This document shows, one piece after another, positions 35,066 through 43,830 of a DNA stretch of 64,000 nt. Positions within the stretch are counted from its first letter, which is position 1; every line of letters starts with the position of its first letter. This stretch comes from Pseudomonas neustonica. GTDB taxonomy: Bacteria > Pseudomonadota > Gammaproteobacteria > Pseudomonadales > Pseudomonadaceae. The stretch covers positions 1 through 64,000 of the forward strand of contig NZ_RKKU01000011.1 of NCBI RefSeq assembly GCF_003797945.1. The letters are read 5' to 3'. Under the pieces are notes generated by a model. The model was not told the origin of the DNA, made no database searches, and worked only from the letters and a program-made list of their open reading frames with translations. The position numbers and the translations under genes were made by a program.

Positions 35066-36475
35066 TCAGAAGGACGCGATGATGCGGCCCAGGGTAGCCA
35101 TTGCCTGTTCGCTACGCGCGTCCCACGGATGACCGTGGTTCAGGCGGGCGCAGTGGCCGTAATGTCGGTTGGCCGAGAATATCGGACCTGGCGCCAGGCT
35201 GATGCCCTGGGCCAGGGCGTGTTGGAATAGCTGTAACGAGTCAACCCGGGTGGGAAACTCGAACCAGAGAAAGTAGCCGCCATTGGGACGGGTGACTCGG
35301 GTATCGGCCGGAAAGTGGCGCGCGGCAGAGGCGAGCATCGCGCGCTGTTGGCTTTCCAGCGCATGGCGCAGCTTGCGCAGGTGGCGATCGTAGCCGCCGT
35401 GTTGCAGGTAGTCGGCCAGTGCCGCCTGGGCGGGCACCGAGGGCGAGATGGTGGTCATCAGTTTGAGGCGGCTGATTTGCTCGGCAAAGCGCCCGGCAGC
35501 CACCCAGCCAACCCGATAGCCGGGGGCCAGGCACTTGGAGAAGGAACCGCAGTGCATCACCAAACCCTCGGTATCAAAGCTCTTGACCGGCTTGGGCGGC
35601 TGGCTGCCGTAGTACAGCTCGGCATAGACGTCGTCTTCGATCATCGGCACCTGATGCTGCTTGAGCAGGGCGTAGAGCGCCTGCTTTTTCTCATCGCTCA
35701 TGCTGGCGCCCAGCGGGTTCTGCAAACTGCTCATGAACCAGCAGGCCTTGATCGGGAAGCGCTGCAGGCTGTCTGCCAGGCTGTCCAGATCAATCCCTTC
35801 GCGCGGGTGGACCGGAATTTCCACCGCCTTGAGCTTAAGCCGTTCCAGTACCTGCAGGGTGGCGTAAAACGCGGGGGTTTCGATGGCGACGAGGTCGCCG
35901 GGCTGGGTCACCGTCTGCAGGCAGAGGTTGAGTGCTTCCATGGCGCCGGTGGTGATCACCAGCTCTTCCAGCGGCAGCATCATGCCGCTGACCATATAGC
36001 GTAGGGCAATCTGTCGGCGCAGATCGGGATTGCCGGCCGTCATATCGGCAATCACCGAATGTGGCTGCATATCACGTGCACTGTTGGCCAGTGAGCGTGA
36101 CAGGCGTGCCAGCGGAAACAGGTTGGGACTGGGGAAGGCCGAGCCGAACGCGACCATATCCGGGTCTTTGAGCGAGCTCAATACCGAGAACACCAGCTCG
36201 CTGACATCTACCTCCACGCTGTCGGAGGCGTACTGGCCGATATCCGGCTCGTGCAGCTGGCGGCGGGCGAGGGCATGCACAAAGTAACCGGAACGCGGGC
36301 GCGCCTGAATCAAGCCACGGTCTTCCAGCAGGTAGTAGGCCTGGAACACGGTAGAGGGGCTGACCCCATAGGTGCGGCTGGCATGCCGCACCGAGGGGAC
36401 TTTTTCACCTGGGGCAATCACCCCGGTACGGATCAGTTCGGCGATCTCGTCGGCGAATTTCTCGTAGCGTTTCAT
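35066..36475 (-). CDS. MocR-family regulator (GntR DNA-binding domain plus aminotransferase domain)
   Basis: A 469-residue regulator. A GntR-type winged helix (residues 1-70, YEKFADEIAELIRTG and YGVSPSTVFQAYYLLEDRG) is fused to a fold-type I aminotransferase-like domain. The pyridoxal-phosphate lysine is in GSFSKCLAPGYRVGW. The ATG at 36475 matches the usual MocR opening; an upstream ATG at 36532, seven bases after the ccoG stop, is also possible. The position matches P. aeruginosa PA4132 (MpaR). The repeated boxes between ccoG and the siroheme reductase gene are likely targets. Confidence 0.87.
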   Translation of the reverse strand: MKRYEKFADEIAELIRTGVIAPGEKVPSVRHASRTYGVSPSTVFQAYYLLEDRGLIQARPRSGYFVHALARRQLHEPDIGQYASDSVEVDVSELVFSVLSSLKDPDMVAFGSAFPSPNLFPLARLSRSLANSARDMQPHSVIADMTAGNPDLRRQIALRYMVSGMMLPLEELVITTGAMEALNLCLQTVTQPGDLVAIETPAFYATLQVLERLKLKAVEIPVHPREGIDLDSLADSLQRFPIKACWFMSSLQNPLGASMSDEKKQALYALLKQHQVPMIEDDVYAELYYGSQPPKPVKSFDTEGLVMHCGSFSKCLAPGYRVGWVAAGRFAEQISRLKLMTTISPSVPAQAALADYLQHGGYDRHLRKLRHALESQQRAMLASAARHFPADTRVTRPNGGYFLWFEFPTRVDSLQLFQHALAQGISLAPGPIFSANRHYGHCARLNHGHPWDARSEQAMATLGRIIASF

Positions 36476-36539
36476 CCTGTCCTGTGCGGGTTTAGAGGCA
36501 TGCACATACTTTACGCCATCGGTAGTGGCCATGCGACGC

Positions 36540-37955
36540 TCAGCGCGCCGCAGGCGAAACGAAGGTCGATGCATCGCTGACCTGGCTGTCGGTATCCTGC
36601 AGATCCTTGACCACAAACTGCAGGGGCTGACTACCGGCGCGGCCGTCGGGCTGCTGGCGGCTGACGCGCACTGGCACTACCGCCGTTTCACCACCGGCGA
36701 TGGTCACCTCGCCCAGGCCTTGGGCCTTGAAGCGATCGGGCTCGCCCAGATCGATAATGTAGGAGCGGCTTTGCTGACTCTTGTTGATGACCTTCAGGGT
36801 GTAGAGGTTTTCAATTTCGCCGGCGCTATTCTGGCGGAAAATGCTCCGGTCACGACTCACGTCCAAGTCAATCAGCGGGCGGGTCTGGATGCCCCAGGCC
36901 AGGCTACCCACCATCGCCAGCAGCACGGCGGCATACCCGACCAAGCGAGGGCGTAGCCAGTGTGTAGGCTTGCCTTCCAGCGCGCGCTCGGAGGTATAGC
37001 GGATCAGTCCGCGCGGATAGTCCATCTGGTCCATCACGCTGTTGCAGGCGTCGATACAGGCGCCGCAGCTGATGCAGTCGAGTTGCAGGCCGTCGCGGAT
37101 ATCAATTCCGGTAGGGCACACCTGGACGCAAACGGTACAGTCAATGCAGTCACCCAGGCCCGCAGCGGTATGGTCGATGGACTTCTTGCGTGGTCCGCGG
37201 GATTCGCCACGGGCGCTGTCGTAGGTGACGACCAGAGTGTACTCGTCGAACATGACGCTCTGAAAGCGGGAGTAGGGGCACATGTGCAGGCAGACTTTCT
37301 CACGCAGCCAACCTGCGTTGAAGTAAGTGGCAGCGGTGAAAAAGAACAGCCAGAAGGCGGTGCTGGTGCCCAGTTGCAAGTGCAGCATGTCGCTGACCAG
37401 TTCGCGCACCGGGGTGAAATAACCGACAAAGGCAATCGCAGTGGCCAAGCTGACGGCCAGCCAGATACCGTGTTTGGCGCCGCGCCGCGCCAGTTTGTTG
37501 AGTGACCAAGGGGCGGCGTCGAGGCGAACGCGCTGATGCCGCTCACCCTCGGTTACCTTCTCGGCCCACATGAAAATCCAGGTCCAGACGCTTTGCGGGC
37601 AGGTATAGCCGCACCACACGCGTCCTGCAAAGACGGTGATGAAGAACAGACCGAAAGCGGCAATCATCAGGATCGCCGACAGCAGGATGAAATCCTGTGG
37701 CCAGAAGGTCGCACCAAAGATAAAGAACTGCTTGGCGTTCAGATCCCAGAGCACCGCTTGATGGCCATTCCAGTTCAGCCAGGCGGTGCCGAAGAACAAG
37801 AGTATGAGCGCGCCGGCGCCGCTCAGGCGCAGGTTGCGAAACAACCCCTTGAAGCTGCGGGTATGGATGGGGTCGCCGGTCTGCGCGGGCGGCACGAAGG
37901 TGATCGGCTGCTTGTTTTTGGCAGTCACGTCTTTAATCGGAATCTGGCTGGTCAT
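36540..37955 (-). CDS. ccoG: Cytochrome oxidase accessory protein CcoG (polyferredoxin)
   Basis: A 471-residue membrane iron-sulfur protein. It has several transmembrane helices, Cys motifs CGYTCPQSVW and CLHMCPYSRF, and two 4Fe-4S motifs (CIDCTVCVQVCP and CISCGACIDACN). A periplasmic IgG-like C-terminal domain follows. CcoG is proposed to reduce copper for cbb3 oxidase assembly (established in related bacteria). The ATG at 37955 is used. It is first in the leftward unit that leads to the orphan ccoN. Confidence 0.92.
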   Translation of the reverse strand: MTSQIPIKDVTAKNKQPITFVPPAQTGDPIHTRSFKGLFRNLRLSGAGALILLFFGTAWLNWNGHQAVLWDLNAKQFFIFGATFWPQDFILLSAILMIAAFGLFFITVFAGRVWCGYTCPQSVWTWIFMWAEKVTEGERHQRVRLDAAPWSLNKLARRGAKHGIWLAVSLATAIAFVGYFTPVRELVSDMLHLQLGTSTAFWLFFFTAATYFNAGWLREKVCLHMCPYSRFQSVMFDEYTLVVTYDSARGESRGPRKKSIDHTAAGLGDCIDCTVCVQVCPTGIDIRDGLQLDCISCGACIDACNSVMDQMDYPRGLIRYTSERALEGKPTHWLRPRLVGYAAVLLAMVGSLAWGIQTRPLIDLDVSRDRSIFRQNSAGEIENLYTLKVINKSQQSRSYIIDLGEPDRFKAQGLGEVTIAGGETAVVPVRVSRQQPDGRAGSQPLQFVVKDLQDTDSQVSDASTFVSPAAR

Positions 37956-38255
37956 GGCAATCACGGCTCTTGGTTATCAGGCTCGGAGCATGATGCGCGG
38001 TCAGCTGATCCGGTAACAGATTCAGAATGTACTTAAAAAAGCGGATCAGATGAGGTCGTCCGGCGCTGTTCAGGGCTATCTGCTACTGCTTCTCGTTAGC
38101 GCCAGACGCCTGCGGGGCGGCGATCTGATCCGCTTTTTTTGGCTGGATCTGGGTCTGGTTGGTAAGCGCCTGGCTGCGCATAGTGGTGATCTGATCCGAG
38201 CTGCCCGTTGCCAGCGCCTTATTGGCGGCGCGTGCAGCCCACCCGAGAGGTTTGC
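37956..38255. promoter_or_regulatory. Divergent promoter with four ATCTGATCCG-type boxes
   Basis: Related boxes occur at 38005-38013 (CTGATCCGG), 38042-38051 (CGGATCAGAT, inverted), 38123-38132 and 38189-38198 (both ATCTGATCCG, 66 bases apart). The second and third extend to a 17-bp perfect inverted repeat, AAAAAAGCGGATCAGAT at 38035-38051 against 38123-38139, separated by 71 bases. The layout suits looping or multi-site binding by the nearby MocR regulator. No TTGAT-N4-ATCAA Anr/Fnr site was found. Confidence 0.65.
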
Positions 38256-39926
38256 ATGTACCACTATGATGAATATGACCGCGCGCTGGTAACCGAGCGC
38301 GTAGCCCAGTTTCGCGATCAGGTTGCGCGGCGTCTGAGCGGTGAACTGAGCGAAGAAGAGTTTTTGCCGCTGCGCCTGCAGAACGGCCTGTATCTGCAGC
38401 GCCATGCCTACATGCTGCGGGTGGCGATCCCCTACGGCACGTTGTCGGCAAACCAGCTGCGTACTTTGGCTAGTATCGCCCGCGACTTTGATCGCGGGTA
38501 CGGTCACTTCACCACCCGGCAGAATATCCAGTACAACTGGATTGAGCTGGAGCGGGTGCCGGATATTCTCGAACGCCTGGCGCAGGTCGATATGCATGCC
38601 ATCCAGACATCGGGCAATTGTGTGCGCAACATCAGCACCGACGCCTTTGCGGGCGTGGCGGCAGATGAGGTGCTCGACCCGCGCCCGCTCGCCGAGATTC
38701 TGCGGCAGTGGTCGACCGTCAATCCGGAGTTTCTCTACTTGCCGCGCAAATTCAAGATTGCGCTGTGCTCGGCCACTGAAGACCGGGCGGCGGTCATGAT
38801 GCACGACATCGGTCTGTATCTTTACCGCGATACGAACGGCGAGATGCTGTTTGACGTCATGGTTGGCGGCGGGCTGGGGCGTACGCCCATCCTGTCGCAG
38901 CCGATCCGTCGCGCGCTGCCCTGGCGCCATCTGCTGTCGTACGTCGAGGCGGTATTGCGGGTGTACAACCGGCATGGCCGACGCGACAACAAATACAAGG
39001 CGCGGATCAAGATTCTGGTTAAGGCGCTGGGGATCGAGGCCTTCGCTAGTGAGGTCGATGCCGAGTGGGAGCATATCAAGGACGGGCTGGCCGAGCTGAC
39101 CGAAGCCGAGTTCAGTCGGGTAGCGGCCAACTTTGTGCCGCCAGCCTATCTGCCGCAGCCGGCTACTGACCTCGGGTATGGCACCGCGCTGGCGCAAGAT
39201 GCCCAGTTTACCCGCTGGGTGCAACGCAATACCCACGCCCACAAGGTGCCGGGTTATGTGTCCGTCACGTTGTCGACCAAACCCGGTGGCGATATCCCGC
39301 CCGGCGATGTCACCGCTGAGCAGATGGAGCAGGTCGCGGATTTGGCGGAGCGCTTTGGCTTTGGTGAAGTTCGCGTGGCGCATGAGCAGAATCTGGTGCT
39401 GCCGGATATTGCCAAGGCCGATCTTTACTGCTTCTGGCAGGCCGTCTGTGATGCTGGCTTGGCGACGGCCAACATCGGACTGCTGACCGATGTGATTGCC
39501 TGCCCCGGCGGCGACTATTGCTCACTGGCCAATGCCAAATCCATTCCGGTAGCGCAAGCGATCCAGCATCGCTTTGCCGATCAGACGCTGCTGCAGGATT
39601 TGGGCGAGATCAGCCTGAATATCTCCGGCTGCATGAACGCCTGCGGGCATCACCATATTGGCAATATCGGCATTCTCGGCGTCGATAAGAATGGTAGCGA
39701 GTGGTATCAGTTCACCATTGGCGGTGCACAGGGCAAACAGAGTGCGCTGGGCAAGGTGATTGGTCCGGCGTTCAGCGCCGCCGAGGTACCGGATGTGATT
39801 GCGCATCTGGCTGATGTTTATCGCGAACAGCGCATCGAGAGCGAGCGCTTTGTTGATACCGTCGCTCGCGTAGGGCTGGAGCCGTTCAAGGCGCGGGTCT
39901 ATCAGCGTGAGGAGGCGAGCGCATGA
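38256..39926 (+). CDS. Siroheme/4Fe-4S nitrite or sulfite reductase
   Basis: A 556-residue reductase with two half-domain repeats. The 4Fe-4S/siroheme ligands are in CPGGDYCSLA and SGCMNACGHHH, and the siroheme region TSGNCVRNIS is present. Family members reduce sulfite or nitrite by six electrons. The adjacent DUF934 protein is often paired with CysI-type sulfite reductase. GAGAGG precedes the ATG at 38256. In P. aeruginosa the equivalent gene (PA4130) is cyanide-induced; which substrate is used here is not decided. Confidence 0.88.
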   Translation: MYHYDEYDRALVTERVAQFRDQVARRLSGELSEEEFLPLRLQNGLYLQRHAYMLRVAIPYGTLSANQLRTLASIARDFDRGYGHFTTRQNIQYNWIELERVPDILERLAQVDMHAIQTSGNCVRNISTDAFAGVAADEVLDPRPLAEILRQWSTVNPEFLYLPRKFKIALCSATEDRAAVMMHDIGLYLYRDTNGEMLFDVMVGGGLGRTPILSQPIRRALPWRHLLSYVEAVLRVYNRHGRRDNKYKARIKILVKALGIEAFASEVDAEWEHIKDGLAELTEAEFSRVAANFVPPAYLPQPATDLGYGTALAQDAQFTRWVQRNTHAHKVPGYVSVTLSTKPGGDIPPGDVTAEQMEQVADLAERFGFGEVRVAHEQNLVLPDIAKADLYCFWQAVCDAGLATANIGLLTDVIACPGGDYCSLANAKSIPVAQAIQHRFADQTLLQDLGEISLNISGCMNACGHHHIGNIGILGVDKNGSEWYQFTIGGAQGKQSALGKVIGPAFSAAEVPDVIAHLADVYREQRIESERFVDTVARVGLEPFKARVYQREEASA

Positions 39927-40438
39927 ATAACCTGATACGCCTGGGTGGTGAGGGTGCCAAGTTGGTCGACGCTGACCCCTGGATGCTGGCGCTAACGCTG
40001 CCCGAGGACTCGACTGCACTGCTGATCCTATCGCTCAGCGACTGGCTGGCGCGTCAGCCTGAGGCCGTTTTGCGGGCAGAGCAGATCAGCGCCGATGCGG
40101 TTTGTCTGCAGCCGGATGATGAAGCAGAACAACTGGAGCCCTATCTTGCCGTGCTGCCGTTGATCGCGGTGCACTTTCCCACGTTCCGCGATGGTCGCGG
40201 CTACAGCCAGGCCTACCTGTTGCGTACCCGGTTGGGGTGGCAGGGTGAGCTGCGGGCGGTGGGTGACGTGTTGCGCGATCAGCTCAGCCATATGCGCCAG
40301 TGTGGCTTTGATGCCTTTGCGGTGCGTGAAGACAAGTCGGCTGAGGATGCCCTCAAGGGCTTGGCTGGCATGAGTGTGCTCTACGGCCGCTCCGCCATCG
40401 AGCCCCGCCCCTTGTTTCGACGCCGAGATACGTTGTGA
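39923..40438 (+). CDS. DUF934 protein (sulfite-reductase partner)
   Basis: A 171-residue protein with the DUF934 core motif LPLIAVHFPTFRDGRGYSQAYLLR and later HMRQCGFDAFAVRED. It is regularly found next to siroheme reductases and probably serves them in electron transfer or assembly; the biochemistry is not established. The ATG overlaps the reductase stop by four bases, and its own stop overlaps the lrgA GTG start. Confidence 0.85.
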   Translation: MNNLIRLGGEGAKLVDADPWMLALTLPEDSTALLILSLSDWLARQPEAVLRAEQISADAVCLQPDDEAEQLEPYLAVLPLIAVHFPTFRDGRGYSQAYLLRTRLGWQGELRAVGDVLRDQLSHMRQCGFDAFAVREDKSAEDALKGLAGMSVLYGRSAIEPRPLFRRRDTL

Positions 40439-40785
40439 TCAAGGGCGTGCTGTTGCTGCTGGTGATGCAGGCCGGTGGCGCCTTGTTGCAGCAACTGTGT
40501 TTGCCGATGCTGCCAGGACCGGTGATCGGCCTGTTATTGCTGTTGGTGTTACTGCTGGTGCTCGGGCGCATTCCGCAGTGCCTGGAGCAGGCCAGCGCTG
40601 TGTTGTTCCAGTATTTGCCGCTACTGCTGGCTGTGCCGGCTACCGGCATTCTCCTGGGCGGTGATGTGTTGCTGGCGCAATTGCCAGCGATCAGCGGCGG
40701 GCTCCTGTTGTCGCTGCTGTTTTGCATCCCCTTGTGTGGCTGGATGATGCAGCGTTTGATAGCGGCGGAAACCGATGATGACTGA
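40435..40785 (+). CDS. lrgA: LrgA/CidA-family membrane protein
   Basis: A 116-residue protein with four hydrophobic helices and the family segment QQLCLPMLPGPVIGLLLLLV. LrgA/CidA proteins act with LrgB/CidB in murein hydrolase control, or in uptake of small organic acids such as pyruvate or glycolate in some bacteria. A GTG start at 40435 overlaps the DUF934 stop, which places it in the reductase operon. Confidence 0.85.
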   Translation: MIKGVLLLLVMQAGGALLQQLCLPMLPGPVIGLLLLLVLLLVLGRIPQCLEQASAVLFQYLPLLLAVPATGILLGGDVLLAQLPAISGGLLLSLLFCIPLCGWMMQRLIAAETDDD

Positions 40786-41494
40786 TCCGTTGTTGCAGGT
40801 AATACACTCGCCGGTTATCGCGATAGCGCTGACCTTGGCGGCTTTTTTGTGTGCTGTCTGGCTATATCGTCGTAGCGGCTGGCTGGTATTGCAGCCGGTG
40901 CTGGTGACCATGCTGATTATTATCGGCGGAATCCGCCTGCTGGGGCTGGATTATCAGGCCTACCGGGAAGCCGTGGTGCCCATCTCCTGGTTGCTCGGCC
41001 CAGCGACGGTTGCGTTGGCGGTGCCGCTGTATCGTAACGTGCGGCGCATTCGTCAGGCGCTATGGCCGGTCATGCTGACGTTGCTGGTAGGTGGTGTCGC
41101 CATCGTGGCGTTGACGCTGCTGTTTGCACGCTGGCTGGGTGCTGACGTACCGGTACTGATGACGTTGGCGACCAAGTCGGTGACCATGCCGATAGCAATG
41201 CCGCTGGCCGAACAGTTGGGCGGCATCGCCGCCTTGGCTGCGGTGCTGGTGATGCTGACGGGCGTGGCTGGTACTGCCATGCTACCGCCGTTATTGAATC
41301 TCTGTGGCGTGCAGCACCCTGCTGCGCGCGGCATGGCGTACGGTATGAATGCCCATGCGGTGGGTACCGCCAGAGCGCTGGAGGAGGGTGATGAATGTGG
41401 TGCCTTTGCGGCGTTGGCGATGGGTGCGCTGGGGGCTTTGACGGCCGTGCTGCTGCCGTTGGCGTTTTTGCTTTGGCATCTGCTACTGGATTGA
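40775..41494 (+). CDS. lrgB: LrgB/CidB-family membrane protein
   Basis: A 239-residue membrane protein with the diagnostic LrgB motifs TLATKSVTMPIAMPLAEQLG and ARGMAYGMNAHAVGTARAL. It overlaps lrgA by 11 bases and completes the pair. Co-transcription with a cyanide-type reductase operon suggests a stress or fermentation-linked role here, by inference. A second ATG one codon in is equally usable. Confidence 0.9.
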   Translation: MMTDPLLQVIHSPVIAIALTLAAFLCAVWLYRRSGWLVLQPVLVTMLIIIGGIRLLGLDYQAYREAVVPISWLLGPATVALAVPLYRNVRRIRQALWPVMLTLLVGGVAIVALTLLFARWLGADVPVLMTLATKSVTMPIAMPLAEQLGGIAALAAVLVMLTGVAGTAMLPPLLNLCGVQHPAARGMAYGMNAHAVGTARALEEGDECGAFAALAMGALGALTAVLLPLAFLLWHLLLD

Positions 41495-41679
41495 ACGCGA
41501 CGTGCTGTCGCACTGCGATAATAGCCAGGAACCAAAGGCGAACACTAGGCTCTACACCATAGAGCAGTGCAGGTATGTCCGGGTTGACTGCAGGATCCGC
41601 CGCATTGCGCGATCGAGCAGCCAACAGAGCTTAGCGGCACTTGGCTCGTCACATTCGTAGTAGCAAGGAGTTATCGCAG

Positions 41680-41928
41680 ATGGGTATTTCGAACCATGAA
41701 CTTCATCATGACTTTCCACAGTACAGCGATCTGATCGACCAACTGACCGAGCACGACGGCCACTTCAAAAAGCAGCTGAAGGAATATGCCGAGCTGGACA
41801 AGGAAATTCAGACGCTGGAGAAGCAGAATCTGCCGGTATCCGATGAGAATTTCACGCAGCTGAAGGCTAGCCGCGCACATCTCAAGGATCAACTCTACAA
41901 CGCCTTGTTAAAGGCCTCCGAGGCCTAA
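41680..41928 (+). CDS. YdcH-family (DUF465) small protein
   Basis: An 82-residue helical protein, NHELHHDFPQYSDLIDQLTE to HLKDQLYNALLKASEA, matching the DUF465/YdcH hairpin of two long helices. Function is unknown. AAGGAG lies before the ATG at 41680; an upstream in-frame ATG at 41641 was rejected for lack of a site. A strong terminator follows. Confidence 0.85.
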   Translation: MGISNHELHHDFPQYSDLIDQLTEHDGHFKKQLKEYAELDKEIQTLEKQNLPVSDENFTQLKASRAHLKDQLYNALLKASEA

Positions 41929-41988
41929 CAGCGGCGCCGGGTGCGTTGATATACGCATTAGTGTTGCGCACCAAGTGTTGCGCATAGA

Positions 41989-42022
41989 AAAAGGCCGGAG
42001 CCCTGACAGGTTCCGGCCTTTT
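41989..42022. terminator. Bidirectional terminator between ydcH-like and pirin genes
   Basis: AAAAGGCCGGA and TCCGGCCTTTT form an 11-bp stem with T-runs on both strands, between convergent genes. Just upstream, GTGTTGCGCA is directly repeated (41961-41970 and 41975-41984). Confidence 0.88.
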
Positions 42023-42036
42023 GCCGTCCGACGTAC

Positions 42037-42765
42037 TTAGATGCGCGGTACTTCGTGCGGCCGCAGGTCAAACACCAGCACCTCTGCGTTCTGCCCCTGA
42101 TTGATTTCCAGCGTCTGTGCATGCCGTAACTTGAGGCCATCACCTTCGCTTAGCCGCTTGCCATTCACCGCCACCGTACCGCTCGCCACATGCACGTAGG
42201 CATGACGGTTGGCAGCGAGTGTCAGCGTGTCTCGCTCGGCGCCGTTAAACAGGCCCGCGTAAACCCGCGCGTCCTGATGCAGGGTGAGCGCACCCTCGGC
42301 GCCGTCTGGTGCGAGAATCAAGCGTAACCGCCCGCGTTTTTCCTCGGCAGCAATATGCTGCTGCTGATATTTCGGCTGGATGCCCTGCTTGCCGGGCATG
42401 ATCCAGATTTGCAGGAAGTGCACCGGCGCGGTCTTGCTGGCGTTGTACTCGCTGTGTGCAACTCCGGTACCGGCGCTCATCAGCTGCACGTCACCGGGCC
42501 TGATCTGCGAGCCGATGCCCAGCGTGTCTTCATGCTTCAGGGCGCCTTCGAGCACGTAGGAGAAAATCTCCATATCGCGGTGTGGGTGTTTGCCAAAGCC
42601 GCCAGCAGGCGCCACCCGGTCATCATTGATCACCAGCAGGTCAGAAAACCCGACATGCTCGGGATCGTAGTAGGAGCCGAAGGAAAAACTGTGCCGCGAC
42701 TGCAGCCAGCCGTGGTTGGCGATACCGCGTTCGGTGGCTTTGCGTAGCTCGGTGTTATTGCTCAT
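42037..42765 (-). CDS. Pirin-family protein (quercetinase-like cupin)
   Basis: A 242-residue double-cupin protein. The pirin N-terminal motif is present, with likely metal ligands in FGKHPHRDMEIFSYVLEG and GVAHSEYN. Some bacterial pirins have quercetin 2,3-dioxygenase activity; the role here is not known. AGGAG precedes the ATG. It diverges from a LysR regulator, a common pairing that suggests direct control. Confidence 0.88.
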   Translation of the reverse strand: MSNNTELRKATERGIANHGWLQSRHSFSFGSYYDPEHVGFSDLLVINDDRVAPAGGFGKHPHRDMEIFSYVLEGALKHEDTLGIGSQIRPGDVQLMSAGTGVAHSEYNASKTAPVHFLQIWIMPGKQGIQPKYQQQHIAAEEKRGRLRLILAPDGAEGALTLHQDARVYAGLFNGAERDTLTLAANRHAYVHVASGTVAVNGKRLSEGDGLKLRHAQTLEINQGQNAEVLVFDLRPHEVPRI

Positions 42766-42830
42766 ATCGAGTACTCCTGTTGTCAGGGTGGGCGCTGTTG
42801 ACCTAAAGCGGCTTTGCCCATTGAAAACAG

Positions 42831-42883
42831 ATTACTGTCTATTGATTCGTGGATTAAGATGCTGGGATAGGTATTACTGTCTA
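42831..42883. promoter_or_regulatory. Direct repeats ATTACTGTCTA between pirin and LysR genes
   Basis: ATTACTGTCTA occurs exactly at 42831-42841 and 42873-42883, four helical turns apart (42 bases), in the 131-bp divergent promoter. Tandem sites of this kind suit a LysR-type regulator that controls the pirin gene and itself. The repeat is observed; the role is inferred. Confidence 0.5.
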
Positions 42884-42896
42884 CTAGGGCGAGACA

Positions 42897-43784
42897 ATGA
42901 GCCAGCTTGAAGATATGCAGTTGTTTGTCAGTGTGCTGGAGCAAGGCAGCTTTACGGCGGCAGCTGAAGTGTTAGGTCTATCCAAGCAGTTTGTCAGTCG
43001 CCGAGTGGCGGCGCTGGAAGCCCGCCTGGGTGTGCGCCTGCTCAACCGCTCGACGCGCAAACTCAGTGCAACCGCCTTGGGGCAAAGCTATTTCGAGCGC
43101 GCGCGGCGCATACTGCAGGATGTCGCGGAAACCGACATGTTGGTCTCCGAGCAAGGCGCGTCGCCGCGCGGCGCTCTGCGGCTGGCGGCGCCTATGTCTT
43201 TTGGCACCCTGCACCTCAGTGAGCTATTGCCAGCCTTTATGCAGCGGTATCCCGAGGTCAATATCGAGCTGGATCTCAGCGACCGTACGGTCGACTTGCT
43301 GGGTGAAGGTTATGACATGGCAATCCGCATTGGCGAGCTGGCTGATTCCAGCCTGATTGCGCGTCAGCTGGCACCGCTGCACATGGTGACCTGTGCCAGC
43401 CCGGCATACCTGGCCATGCATGGCGAGCCGCAAACGCCGGATGATCTGCGCGCCCACGAGTGCATGCTTTATGGCCACAGTAAATCGGTGGAGTGGCATT
43501 ACTGGCGTGATGGGCGTAGCCAGCGCATAGCCTTGCACGGACGTTACCGCGTCAACAACGGTGAGCTGGTCCGTGATGCTGCGATTGCCGGTCTGGGGCT
43601 GACCATGTTGCCAACCTTTATTGTGGGCGACGCGCTCGCCAGCGGCCAGTTGGTGACTGTGCTTGAGGCCTATCAAATGCCGGCCGGTAAGGTCTATGCG
43701 GTCTATCCACAGCACCGCCAGTCGTCTTTGCTAGTGCAGTTTCTAATCGACTATCTACGCGAGGCGCTGACCAGCCAAGGCTGA
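42897..43784 (+). CDS. LysR-family transcriptional regulator
   Basis: A 295-residue LysR regulator. The N-terminal winged helix is clear (LEQGSFTAAAEVLGLSKQFV and RLGVRLLNRSTRKLSAT), followed by a LysR substrate domain with the family segment YDMAIRIGELADSSL. It is of the CrgA/PA-type group often divergent from pirin genes. The start ATGAGCCAG at 42897 lies after GGGCGAGACA. Confidence 0.9.
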   Translation: MSQLEDMQLFVSVLEQGSFTAAAEVLGLSKQFVSRRVAALEARLGVRLLNRSTRKLSATALGQSYFERARRILQDVAETDMLVSEQGASPRGALRLAAPMSFGTLHLSELLPAFMQRYPEVNIELDLSDRTVDLLGEGYDMAIRIGELADSSLIARQLAPLHMVTCASPAYLAMHGEPQTPDDLRAHECMLYGHSKSVEWHYWRDGRSQRIALHGRYRVNNGELVRDAAIAGLGLTMLPTFIVGDALASGQLVTVLEAYQMPAGKVYAVYPQHRQSSLLVQFLIDYLREALTSQG

Positions 43785-43830
43785 CCGGGTGCCGACATCG
43801 GGGTGCCGCGTTGTGGTTGGCGCGCCCTGC

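Noticed and set aside
38035-38139. The AAAAAAGCGGATCAGAT inverted repeat as an intrinsic terminator
   Set aside because: It lies between divergent starts, so there is no transcript to end, and the 71-base loop is too long for a typical terminator.
38076-39383. Long open frame (435 codons) on the minus strand opposite the siroheme reductase
   Set aside because: The plus-strand reductase has intact FeS/siroheme motifs; the opposite frame shows no recognisable domains and follows from the codon bias of the real gene.
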